Below, piece by piece: positions 25,466 to 34,866 of a stretch of 64,000 nucleotides of DNA; the stretch's first letter is position 1, and the number at the start of each line of letters is the position of its first letter. Position numbers and translations under genes: made by a program. The notes under the pieces were generated by a model, which was not told the DNA's origin, ran no database searches, and saw nothing but the letters and a program-made list of their open reading frames with translations. The DNA is taken from the NCBI GenBank assembly GCA_014238335.1, contig JABABI010000006.1, positions 77,246 through 141,245 of the forward strand, written 5' to 3'. The DNA comes from Fuerstiella sp. GTDB lineage: Bacteria > Planctomycetota > Planctomycetia > Planctomycetales > Planctomycetaceae.

Positions 25466-26102
25466 GTGGTGTATGCCTTCGGTGCCGCGATCACGATCAC
25501 AGCCTGCGCGACAGGGACGTCGAACGCAGGAAGGCCTCAGTAACAACCAAACGCCGTCTTCTTTCTGGTCGACGATCTGGGCTGGACCGACCTGGGCTGC
25601 TATAGCAGTGACTTCTACCGGACACCTAATATCGACAGGCTCGCTGCTGAAGGGATGAGATTCACTCAGAACTATTCAGCCTGCAATGCGTGCTCGCCGA
25701 CGCGTGGAGCCCTGAATAACCGGCATGTATCCGTCTCGCACGAATCTGACGGACTGGATTCCCGGTTGGGGTAAGCAGTATGGAAGTTTTCCACTGCTGC
25801 CCCCAAAGTGGACACAGCACCTTGAGCAACAACACACGTCCTTAGCCGAAGCACTGCATGACGCCGGTTACACGACGCAGCACCTGGGCAAGTGGCATCT
25901 CGGCGGCACCGGGGATCTGCCTGAAAACCATGGTTTCGACGTGAATATCGGCGGCTCCATTCGGGGATGCCTAAGAGCGACCAACTTTCCTTACGGTGGC
26001 GAGGCCATGAAATGGCACAGCAATTTTCCGGAATCGCAGCGCGAAGGACGTTACCTGACGAATCGTCTGGCAGACGAAGCTGTTGCACGACCACCGCGAT
26101 GA
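25466..26102 (+). pseudogene. Sulfatase pseudogene (nonsense, frameshift, C-terminal loss)
   Basis: A frame opening at GTG 25466 encodes a signal-like VYAFGAAITITACATG, then hits TAA at 25541-25543. The same frame then continues as [20 protein letters not shown] and [20 protein letters not shown], with the sulfatase active-site CSPTR at about 25690. At about 25713-25719 the frame shifts; the next frame reads [17 protein letters not shown] and HTSLAEALHDAGYTTQHLGK, including the metal/sulfate-binding GKWHLGG. It then ends at TGA 26102 after about 210 residues. Type I sulfatases run to 450-600 aa, so the C-terminal half is lost. Confidence 0.85.
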
Positions 26103-26320
26103 TGTCGGGGCGCAGATGCCACACCAAATTCGAAATTCAACACCACGAAGTAGCGCTCCGCGAGGACGAGGAGGTTAGTGGTGCCTCTGGTCTGCATGCC
26201 TCGCCGCAATGGCAGTGCCGTACAGAGCAAGACCAGCGAAGTCGCATCCGTTCATCGCAAACCTGATGGAAATCCAGTATGTTCTGCGCCGAAGTGCTTC
26301 TCCTCAAACAAGAATCCGAA

Positions 26321-29300
26321 ATGACACTGCCAACTGTTCGCCCGCTGTTTCTCGCATTATTTGCAGTCGGACTGTGCGCCAGTCTGAATACGCCAGACGT
26401 TTTCGGCAATGATGCGTCGGCCACCAGCGAAAAGAAGGAAGATAATGGCAAGGACGAGTGGCTGATTGAATCACCGCCCGGACCTCACCGTGAACAGGCG
26501 GTTGATGTGGACGAGGGGACGTGGATCACGGTCGATGTCAGCCCTGATGGCAGAGAAATCGTGTTCGACCTGCTGGGCGATTTGTACGTCATGCCCATCA
26601 GTGGTGCGGACGGGGCAGCCGGCAACTTTCCCAAACCATTGACATCCGGCGTCGCGTGGGACATGCAGCCGCGATTCAGTCACGACGGCAAATGGATCGC
26701 GTTCACCAGCGACCGCAACGGTAAGGGTGGAAAGGCCGGAGACAACATCTGGGTCATGGCCCGCTCAACGGGCGAAACCCAGCAGGTCACGAATGAATCG
26801 CTCCGACTGCTGAACGGGCCGGCATGGTCTCCGGATGATCAGTACCTGGTGGCTCGCAAACACTTCACCAGCCGACGTTCACTTGGTGCCGGTGAGATAT
26901 GGATGTTTCACCGCGATGCCGCCGATGTGAACGCAATGAAAGGCGTTCAGCTGACCGAACGGCCCAACGACCAGAAAGACGTCAACGAACCTGTTTACTC
27001 GCCGGACGGTCGCTACCTGTATTACTCGCAGGATACGACGCCCGGCCACACGTTCGAATACGACAAAGATTCGAACGGACAGATCTATGTGATTAAACGC
27101 CGGGATCTGCAAAAAGGGGAAACAGAATCATACATCACTGGGCCAGGAGGAGCCTGTCGCCCGACGCCTTCGCCAGACGGAAAGACACTGGCATTTGTTC
27201 GTCGAGTCGGCGAGAAGACAGGTCTGCACCTGTTCGATACAGAATCCGGCGCGGTGCGTTTGATCTACGATCAACTTGAACGAGACATGCAGGAAGCGTG
27301 GGCCATTCACGGAGTCTACCCGGCGTTTGCATGGATGCCTGATGGCCGGTCCATCGTGATCTGGGCGAAGGGAAAAATTCGCCGCATCAACGTGGCCGAT
27401 GGTTCTGCGCAGGTCATCCCGTTCAAAATCAGGGACACTCGAACAATCACGCAGAGCCTTCGGTTCCCTGTCGAAGTGGCACCGGACGAGTTCGACGTGC
27501 GAATGCTGCGTTGGGTCACAACATCGCCAGACGGAAAGTTAGTCGTTTTTCAGAGCCTGGGACATTTGTACCTGCGAGACCTGCAAAACGATTCGCTGCG
27601 ACGACTGACTCAGCGAGAGAATGAGTTCGAATTCTGCCCGAGCTTCTCACGTGATGGTCGTTCTGTCGTTTACACGACGTGGAACGATCGCACTCTGGGA
27701 TCCATACGGATCGCGTCGGTGAGTAAACCCAACAAAAACCGACCGGTCACCATTCGTCCCGGTCATTACCGAAGCCCGGTGTTTTCACCAGACGGCAAAG
27801 TTGTTGTGTTTGAGAAGACCAGCGGCGGTAACCTGCGGTCGCCGTTGTATTCACACGACCCCGGAATCTATCGAACCGATGTCGAAGGTGGACAACCTGA
27901 ACGAATTTCGAAAGACGGAAGCCGACCTCAGTTTGCCGCCGGCTCTGAGCGGGTGTTTCTGCAGCGTTCCAGCTCCGCAAAGGACGCCGACAATCTCGCA
28001 CTTTATTCCGTCGATCTCGATGGGCACGAGGAACGCCAGCACTACACCAGCAAGTGGGCCACTGACTACTGCATTTCTGCGGACGGATCGCAGATTGCCT
28101 TCGTCGAACGATTCAATGTTTACCTGGCCCCGTTCGTGAATACCGGAAAGCCAGTGGAACTCGGCCCGCAGTTTGAGGGTCTGCCGGTCACGAAGCTCAG
28201 CCATCAGGCGGGCGACTGGCCGCATTTTTCCGGCGACGGAAAACGGCTGCACTGGTCACTGGGACCGGATCTCTTCACCGCAGAACTCAGCGAATTCACC
28301 AACACAGGGCCGAAAAATAAAACAGCGGATAGCGCCGCTGAAGAATCAGACTCCGACAAACCCTCTGCTGCGTCGATACACATCGGTTTCAAGGCCAAAC
28401 ATACAGCTCCTACAGGAAGCTTTGCGCTGGTGGGTGGTCGCATTGTGACCATGGGACCGTCCGGCGTGATCGCTGATGGCACGATCGTCGTGCAGCAGAA
28501 TCGTATTGTGGCTGTGGGCCGACGAGACCAGGTGACACTTCCTGCTGACGCTCGGATTCTGGACATCAGCGGACAGGTCGTCCTGCCCGGTTTTATTGAC
28601 ACGCATGCTCACGGCGCTCAGGCGGCTCAGGGCATGGTTCCGCAGCAGAACTGGGTCAACTATGCTCGTCTGGCGTTCGGCGTGACTACTATCCATGATC
28701 CTTCCAACAGCACTCACGATATTTTTGCGGCCAGCGAACTGACAAAGGCGGGACTTGTCACAGGACCGCGCACGTTTTCCACAGGCACGATCCTGTACGG
28801 TGCTGGCGGCAGCTACAAAGCAGAAATTGAAAGTCTGGAGGATGCGAAATTTCACCTGAAACGCATGCAGGCCGTCGGAGCATTTTCCGTCAAAAGCTAC
28901 AACCAGCCCCGACGCGATCAACGCCAACAGGTGATCGCGGCAGCTCGCGATCTGAAAATGATGGTGGTCCCGGAAGGGGGTTCCACGTTCATGCACAACA
29001 TGACCATGATTGTGGATGGTCACACGGGGATCGAACACACGCTGCCCGTTCAAACAGCCTATGACGACGTGATGGATCTGTGGCGCAATACCGGAGTCGG
29101 TTATACGCCGACACTGTGCGTGGCTTACGGCGGGATTACGGGTGAACAGTACTGGTACGAAGTCGACGATTTGTGGCTGCATCCTCGCCTTCAAAATTTT
29201 ATTCCTCCGCACGTGCTGAACCCACGTTCTCGTCGCAGAAACAAATCTCCCCTGGAAGATTATAACCACATCCGCGTGGCGGAAATCGCGCGGCAGCGAG

Positions 29301-29704
29301 TGGACGACGGAGGCTTGGTGCAGGCGGGCGGACATGGCCAGTTGAACGGAATCTGCACGCATTGGGAATTGTGGAGTTTCGTGCAGGGGGGAATGAGTCC
29401 TATGCAGGCCCTGCGCAGCGGTACTTTGCATGGTGCAAAATACCTTGGACTGAACGGCGACATTGGTTCTTTGGAAGTCGGAAAACTGGCAGACATTCTG
29501 GTCATTGAATCCGGTGCGGATCCAACTCAGAAAATTCGTGACTCCCAGAAAATTCAATACACAATTGCCAACGGACGCATCTTTGAAGCGGCAACCATGA
29601 ACGAAGTCGGGGGGCAGGACGCGCCTGAATTTTTCTGGAAGCTCTCAGGGCAGGGCCTCAGCTTCCCGCTGATCGGCCTGCCTGGCTGCGGCTGCCGACA
29701 GTAA
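26321..29704 (+). CDS. TolB-type beta-propeller/amidohydrolase fusion, exported
   Basis: A 1127-aa protein from ATG 26321, which gives a signal peptide (MTLPTVRPLFLALFAVGLCA). The N-terminal roughly 650 residues are PD40/TolB-like propeller repeats (SPDGREIVFDLLGDLYVMP, FSHDGKWIAFTSDRNG, YSPDGRYLYYSQD, FSPDGKVVVFEKTSGG). The C-terminal part is an amidohydrolase: LPGFIDTHAHG (near residue 760) holds the HxH metal pair, with a further His in GIEHTLPV and AGGHGQLNGICTHWELW, the ending usual for TolB-amidohydrolases. LEVGKLADILVIE closes the domain. It probably acts as a periplasmic peptidase- or imidase-like metalloenzyme; the substrate is unknown. The next gene is 228 bp away. Confidence 0.9.
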   Translation: MTLPTVRPLFLALFAVGLCASLNTPDVFGNDASATSEKKEDNGKDEWLIESPPGPHREQAVDVDEGTWITVDVSPDGREIVFDLLGDLYVMPISGADGAAGNFPKPLTSGVAWDMQPRFSHDGKWIAFTSDRNGKGGKAGDNIWVMARSTGETQQVTNESLRLLNGPAWSPDDQYLVARKHFTSRRSLGAGEIWMFHRDAADVNAMKGVQLTERPNDQKDVNEPVYSPDGRYLYYSQDTTPGHTFEYDKDSNGQIYVIKRRDLQKGETESYITGPGGACRPTPSPDGKTLAFVRRVGEKTGLHLFDTESGAVRLIYDQLERDMQEAWAIHGVYPAFAWMPDGRSIVIWAKGKIRRINVADGSAQVIPFKIRDTRTITQSLRFPVEVAPDEFDVRMLRWVTTSPDGKLVVFQSLGHLYLRDLQNDSLRRLTQRENEFEFCPSFSRDGRSVVYTTWNDRTLGSIRIASVSKPNKNRPVTIRPGHYRSPVFSPDGKVVVFEKTSGGNLRSPLYSHDPGIYRTDVEGGQPERISKDGSRPQFAAGSERVFLQRSSSAKDADNLALYSVDLDGHEERQHYTSKWATDYCISADGSQIAFVERFNVYLAPFVNTGKPVELGPQFEGLPVTKLSHQAGDWPHFSGDGKRLHWSLGPDLFTAELSEFTNTGPKNKTADSAAEESDSDKPSAASIHIGFKAKHTAPTGSFALVGGRIVTMGPSGVIADGTIVVQQNRIVAVGRRDQVTLPADARILDISGQVVLPGFIDTHAHGAQAAQGMVPQQNWVNYARLAFGVTTIHDPSNSTHDIFAASELTKAGLVTGPRTFSTGTILYGAGGSYKAEIESLEDAKFHLKRMQAVGAFSVKSYNQPRRDQRQQVIAAARDLKMMVVPEGGSTFMHNMTMIVDGHTGIEHTLPVQTAYDDVMDLWRNTGVGYTPTLCVAYGGITGEQYWYEVDDLWLHPRLQNFIPPHVLNPRSRRRNKSPLEDYNHIRVAEIARQRVDDGGLVQAGGHGQLNGICTHWELWSFVQGGMSPMQALRSGTLHGAKYLGLNGDIGSLEVGKLADILVIESGADPTQKIRDSQKIQYTIANGRIFEAATMNEVGGQDAPEFFWKLSGQGLSFPLIGLPGCGCRQ

Positions 29705-29932
29705 ATCCTGCTTAACGAATATTGGGGCCTTCGGATAACGAAACCAAAGATTCGTGCAAGACAGTTCTAACATCGGCTACAATACTAATTGGCCAGCGCC
29801 GCTTTGTTGCCGGATTCGGCACGCCTGAAAATTCGTGAGATGGCGCGAGCAGGCGAGAAACGACAGAGAGAACGGCCCTTGATCCACAGCATCTGCGTGA
29901 CGCAGGTCGCGTATTTAAACAATTGAAGGGTG

Positions 29933-32900
29933 ATGAGGTTGTTCAGATCAGAAGTTGTAGTCGTACTGGCAGCGTTCGCTTCATTGCTTGCTTCAACAGT
30001 CAATGCCGCTGACAAACGCGCTGCTGCAGTGACGGCGGACACAGTGATCACCGCACAGCAGGTCGCGTTCTTCGAAACGAAGATCAGGCCCGTTCTGATC
30101 GAACGGTGCGTTGAATGTCACAGCGGAGACGAACCGGAAAGCGGCCTGAAGCTGGAGTCTCGCGCCGACCTGTTACGTGGCGGCGAACTGGGGACCGCTC
30201 TGTTGCCTGGAAAACCGAAGCAAAGCCTGCTGATCAGCGCGCTGAAGCATGATGAATTCATCAAGATGCCGCCGAAGGAAAAACTGCCGACGCAGCAGGT
30301 TGTGGATTTCACGCGGTGGGTCGAAATGGGAGCTCCGTGGCCAAATTCCATCCCGACTCCTTCCGGCACGGAAACCAACTCAGCTGCCGAAGCGGAACCT
30401 GGTCAACAGTTCACGGCGGAACAGCGTTCTCACTGGGCGTTTCAACCTGTGGCTGCCCCCACACCTCCCGAATTGAAATCAGCCTGGCCGCAATCACCGA
30501 TTGATCTATTTATATTACGTCAGCTTAACACGGCGAAACTGCAGCCCGCTCCGCCGGCCAACAAACGCACGCTGCTCCGACGCGCGACGTTCGACCTGAC
30601 AGGCCTGCCGCCCACACCTTCCGAAGTGGAGTCTTTTCTACTCGACGAGTCATCCGACGCCTTCGCCAAAGTTGTCGACCGCCTGCTGGCGTCCCCTCGT
30701 TACGGTGAACACTGGGGGCGACACTGGCTTGATGTCGTTCGCTATGCCGATTCCAACGGCCTTGACGAAAACCTGTCCTATGCCAACGCTTTTCGTTATC
30801 GCGATTATGTGATCTCCGCGTTCAACGAAGACAAGCCATACGCTCGTTTCGTTCAGGAACAGATCGCAGGAGATCTGTTACCGGAACTGAACGACGAACG
30901 ACAAGACATGGACCGTTACGTCGCGACGGGTTTTCTGGCCATCGGCCCCAAAATGCTGGCAGAAGACGATCCCATGAAGATGCAGATGGACATTATCGAC
31001 GAGCAGCTCAGTACGCTTGGGCAGACGTTCATGGGCCTGACACTCGGCTGCGCGCGATGTCACGATCATAAGTTCGATCCATTGCCGACCGAAGACTATT
31101 ACTCGCTGGCCGGGATCTTCAAGAGCAGCAAGACGATGGAGAATCACAACGTCGTCGCCGTCTGGTATGAACGTCCGCTGGTTTCCACCACCGTAACCGA
31201 ACAGATTGCTGCCATCGACAAAGAGGTTGCCGAAACGACATCAAAGATTGAGCAGCTTAAAGCCGACCAGCGAACGCGAATCGGTCAACATGTGCAGGAC
31301 AGATTCGGCCAGTACCTGCTGGCGAATGCGGCACTGGATCGATTGCAGAAGCATTCACGTGCGCATCGCGAAGGTTTGACTGCCAGCGAAGTACCTTTGC
31401 CAGTGCACAACGGCTCTGTGCTGTTCGAAGCAGAAGCGTTCCATCGAGGAAATGTGGAACGCTTGTCCGACGGATATGGTGAGGGCATTGGAATCATTGC
31501 CACGCGAGGCGCTGCATTTGCAGAATACGATTTTGCTGTTGAGCGAGCCGGAAAGTACGGCCTGGAGATTCGATACGCGGCGGCCGAAAGTCGTCCGCTG
31601 AACGTGATTGTTAACGGAGAAACATTGCAGAAGGCGGTAGCCGGACAGGTGACAGGCAGCTGGTATCCGGACACACAACGCTGGTTCGCTGCCGGACAAT
31701 TCGAGCTGAAAGCCGGAAAAAACACGCTGAAGCTGGACTCTGCCAAAGTCTACCCGCACATTGATCAGCTGCAGTTGGTCTATGTCGGACCAGAGCCCTG
31801 GCCGTATCCAACACCTCCGCCGATGTCGACCATAGGCATCGCTGCAGACCATCAGGTCAATCCGGAACTGGCCTTTGTCTGGCAGGAGTTTCTTAAGCAG
31901 GTCGATGAAGACAAATTAATTCAGTTCCCGTCATTCAGCACATGGCTCGCCTTCGCCCGTCTCGACACTGCCAGCTTTGCACAGGAGGTGTCGGTACTGC
32001 TGAACGAGCTGTCATCCCCTGATGGACTTGGCGCAACCACGCCATCGGTTCTTAAACAATCGCTGTTGCAGGCGCAACCTCAATCTCTTGCGGACGTCGC
32101 CGGCATTTACCAGGAAGTGCTCAACACGCTCCGGGAGAATGCGGAAGACGACGATGAGTTAATGCAGGAATGGTACCTTTCGCCATCACCCTTATTGGGG
32201 CCATCGAAAATCGTGGACTCAATGCTGCCGCCTGAATCAAGGCAGCAATTCCAGGCGTTGCAGGACCGACTGCAGCAGTTGACGTCGTCCCGTCCGACAT
32301 ATGACGTGGCCATGGGAGTCACCGAAGCCGCTCCGGAAAGTTTGCGCGTCCACCTGCGGGGCAGCCACATTGCCCTGGGGAAAGCTGTGCCACGTCGTTT
32401 CCCTCGCATCATCAGTGGCGTTGAACAGTTACCGATCGGTGCACAGGAAAGTGGGCGGCTGCAGCTGGCAAAGTGGCTCAGCAGCCCTAATCATCCGTTG
32501 ACAGGACGAGTGCTGGTCAACCGCGTCTGGCACTGGCGATTTGGGCGCGGAATATCTCCGTCAGTCGATAATTTCGGCCTGCTCGGCCAACCTCCCACTC
32601 ATCCGCAACTGCTGGACTGGCTGACGCGTCGTTTTCTGGAAAACGACGGTTCAATCAAGCAGTTGCATCGCCTGATGATGCTGTCCAGTACGTATCAAAT
32701 GAGCACTCAGTTTTCGGAGGCATCTAACAAAACAGATCCCGAGAATAACTTCCTGTGGCGTTTTCGGCGGCGGAGACTGACGGGAGAAGAAATTCGCGAT
32801 TCGCTGATTGCACTCGGCACGGGGCTTGAACATCGCATCGGCGGTTCGCTGTTAAAAATAAAGAATCGCGCTTACGTCACGGTCTCCGGCACAAACCTGA

Positions 32901-33325
32901 CTGACGAATTTGACAGTCTGCGACGCAGTGTCTATTTGCCCGTCGTTCGCAGCGCTGTGTATCAGGTGCTGCAGACCTTCGATTTCCCTGACCCGGCAGT
33001 GGCCGCCGGAGTGAGACAAACATCAACGGTCGCACCTCAGGCGTTAATGATGATGAACAGCGAACTTGTCGAACAGCAGACACTGGCGATGGCGCAGCGT
33101 TTGCTTACGGTGCCATCCGTTGACGATCGCATCTTCGCTGCGTTTGACTCTGCGCTGAATCGGAAGCCAAACGCTTCTGAAATCGAGACAGGCAGACAAT
33201 ATGTGCTGCAGGCGCAGCGGGTTGCGAGTACGACACAACAGGAATCTGACGACGCTCAGCTGCAGGCATGGCAAAGCTATTGTCGTGTGCTGCTGTCATC
33301 CAATGAGTTTGCATATGTCGAGTAA
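29933..33325 (+). CDS. PSD1/DUF1549-DUF1553 cytochrome with carbohydrate-binding insert
   Basis: A 1130-aa exported protein (signal peptide about 1-26 from ATG 29933; GTG 29930 is adjacent). Order: PSCyt1 cytochrome domain with heme site CVECH (59-63), a DUF1549 domain ([37 protein letters not shown]) with a second CxxCH ([12 protein letters not shown], near residue 370), a jelly-roll-like insert at about 490-620 (FEAEAFHRGNVERLSDGYGE, resembling CBM6/35) and DUF1553 (NRVWHWRFGRGI; DEFDSLRRSVYLPVVRS). The DUF1501 gene follows with overlap or a 4-bp gap. These pairs are typical of planctomycete glycan catabolism, with an oxidative or electron-transfer role that is not proven. Confidence 0.93.
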   Translation: MRLFRSEVVVVLAAFASLLASTVNAADKRAAAVTADTVITAQQVAFFETKIRPVLIERCVECHSGDEPESGLKLESRADLLRGGELGTALLPGKPKQSLLISALKHDEFIKMPPKEKLPTQQVVDFTRWVEMGAPWPNSIPTPSGTETNSAAEAEPGQQFTAEQRSHWAFQPVAAPTPPELKSAWPQSPIDLFILRQLNTAKLQPAPPANKRTLLRRATFDLTGLPPTPSEVESFLLDESSDAFAKVVDRLLASPRYGEHWGRHWLDVVRYADSNGLDENLSYANAFRYRDYVISAFNEDKPYARFVQEQIAGDLLPELNDERQDMDRYVATGFLAIGPKMLAEDDPMKMQMDIIDEQLSTLGQTFMGLTLGCARCHDHKFDPLPTEDYYSLAGIFKSSKTMENHNVVAVWYERPLVSTTVTEQIAAIDKEVAETTSKIEQLKADQRTRIGQHVQDRFGQYLLANAALDRLQKHSRAHREGLTASEVPLPVHNGSVLFEAEAFHRGNVERLSDGYGEGIGIIATRGAAFAEYDFAVERAGKYGLEIRYAAAESRPLNVIVNGETLQKAVAGQVTGSWYPDTQRWFAAGQFELKAGKNTLKLDSAKVYPHIDQLQLVYVGPEPWPYPTPPPMSTIGIAADHQVNPELAFVWQEFLKQVDEDKLIQFPSFSTWLAFARLDTASFAQEVSVLLNELSSPDGLGATTPSVLKQSLLQAQPQSLADVAGIYQEVLNTLRENAEDDDELMQEWYLSPSPLLGPSKIVDSMLPPESRQQFQALQDRLQQLTSSRPTYDVAMGVTEAAPESLRVHLRGSHIALGKAVPRRFPRIISGVEQLPIGAQESGRLQLAKWLSSPNHPLTGRVLVNRVWHWRFGRGISPSVDNFGLLGQPPTHPQLLDWLTRRFLENDGSIKQLHRLMMLSSTYQMSTQFSEASNKTDPENNFLWRFRRRRLTGEEIRDSLIALGTGLEHRIGGSLLKIKNRAYVTVSGTNLTDEFDSLRRSVYLPVVRSAVYQVLQTFDFPDPAVAAGVRQTSTVAPQALMMMNSELVEQQTLAMAQRLLTVPSVDDRIFAAFDSALNRKPNASEIETGRQYVLQAQRVASTTQQESDDAQLQAWQSYCRVLLSSNEFAYVE

Positions 33326-33329
33326 GATC

Positions 33330-34748
33330 ATGAAAAACCGCCAACATTGGAATTCCGGCGCGACTTACTGCCGGCGAGAAATGCTGCAGCAGGCGAGCGC
33401 GGGCTTTGGCTCTCTGGCCCTGGCCAGCCTGCTGGCGGAGGAATCACGGGGTGAAACGAAGGACAATCTGGGCCAGCGCCTGCCGCATTTTGCTGCCAAA
33501 GCCAAACGCGTCATTTTTCTATTCATGCACGGCGGTCCGTCTCAGGTGGATACGTTTGACTACAAGCCTCAGCTGCAGAAGGACGACAACAAACCTCTTC
33601 CGTTTGATAAGCCACGGGTGGTTTCGGCAGAGACCGGCAACCTTCTGGCGTCTCCGTTCAGTTTTCAGCAGTACGGCGAAACAGGCTGTTATGTCAGCGA
33701 GATCTTTCCGCATCTGGCAAAACATGTCGACGATCTGACTTTCGTAAAATCGGTTCATGGTTCCAATTCGCGGCACGGCGCCGCACTGCTGGAACTGCAT
33801 ACCGGCAGCGATACCTTCGTACGGCCCAGCCTGGGCAGCTGGCTGACATATGGTCTGGGCACCGAGAATCAGAATCTGCCAGGTTACTTAACAATCTGTC
33901 CTTCTTTAACGCACGGCGGTGCCAACAACTGGGGATCAGCGTTCCTGCCGGCGGTCTACGCGGGCACACCGCTCGGCAATGCGGGAACCGCTTCGGCAAA
34001 TGCGAGAATCCCCTTCATAAAGGGGCAAACGGCAGACGAATTACAACGTCTTGAACTTGATCTGCTGGGCAAAATGAATCGCGATCGACTGACAGTGACC
34101 GGCCCTGATTCGGAACTGCAGAGCCGCATCGAATCATTCGAGCTGGCGTTTCGACTGCAGCGTGAGGCTCCGGACGTTCAGGACATTTCCAGCGAATCAG
34201 AACATACGCAAAGCATGTACGGCATCCGTGACGACGTTACGAAAGACTTCGGCATTCAGTGTCTGCTCGCTCGTCGGTTTGCGGAGCGAGGCGTCCGGTT
34301 CATTCAACTGTCGCACAGCTACAAATGGGATCAGCACGGTGATCTGAAGAACGGCCATACCAGGAACGCTCGGGAAGTCGACCAGCCCATTTCCGCGCTG
34401 CTGACTGATCTTGAACAACGGGGGTTGCTGGAGGACACACTCGTGTGGTGGGGCGGTGAATTCGGCAGAACGCCCGTTTCTCAGGGCAGTCGCAACGGCC
34501 GTGACCATAACCCTCACGCCTGCACGATGTGGTTCTGTGGTGGAGGAATGAAACCCGGTGTACAGCACGGTGAAACGGACGAATACGGCTACTACGCAGT
34601 TAAGGACAAAGTCCATTTCCACGACCTGCACGCAACCATTCTGCACCTGATGGGGTTGAACCACCAGCAGCTGACGTACCGATATGCAGGCCGCGACTTT
34701 CGATTAACGGATCTGTACGGCGACGTGATTCACGAATTGCTGGTGTGA
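33330..34748 (+). CDS. DUF1501 protein, PSD1 partner
   Basis: A 472-aa DUF1501 (sulfatase/phosphatase-superfamily-related) protein. ATG 33330 lies 4 bp after the PSD1 stop; ATG 33315 would overlap that stop by 11 bases. CRREMLQQASAGFGSLALAS is a weak Tat-like signal. VIFLFMHGGPSQVDTFDYKP is the DUF1501 start; LARRFAERGVRFIQLSHSYK and WWGGEFGRTPVSQG with GRDHNPHACTMWF are its conserved core, and DLHATILHLMGLNHQQLTYR is the typical end. DUF1501 proteins are nearly always paired with PSD1 or DUF1592 genes in this phylum. The reaction is unknown. Confidence 0.92.
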   Translation: MKNRQHWNSGATYCRREMLQQASAGFGSLALASLLAEESRGETKDNLGQRLPHFAAKAKRVIFLFMHGGPSQVDTFDYKPQLQKDDNKPLPFDKPRVVSAETGNLLASPFSFQQYGETGCYVSEIFPHLAKHVDDLTFVKSVHGSNSRHGAALLELHTGSDTFVRPSLGSWLTYGLGTENQNLPGYLTICPSLTHGGANNWGSAFLPAVYAGTPLGNAGTASANARIPFIKGQTADELQRLELDLLGKMNRDRLTVTGPDSELQSRIESFELAFRLQREAPDVQDISSESEHTQSMYGIRDDVTKDFGIQCLLARRFAERGVRFIQLSHSYKWDQHGDLKNGHTRNAREVDQPISALLTDLEQRGLLEDTLVWWGGEFGRTPVSQGSRNGRDHNPHACTMWFCGGGMKPGVQHGETDEYGYYAVKDKVHFHDLHATILHLMGLNHQQLTYRYAGRDFRLTDLYGDVIHELLV

Positions 34749-34866
34749 CATGCAGAGCAAGATTGGTACCTGGGAAACATGTGTCCACGGCCTTATCCAG
34801 TACTGCACGGTGCTCCGTTGCAATCCTGCCCGGACATACAATTCAGTTGCCTGCGTGACATTCCGT

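Noticed and set aside
28346..29557. 403-aa open frame on the minus strand
   Set aside because: It is antisense to the amidohydrolase domain; His/Cys-rich composition and lack of motifs fit a chance frame.
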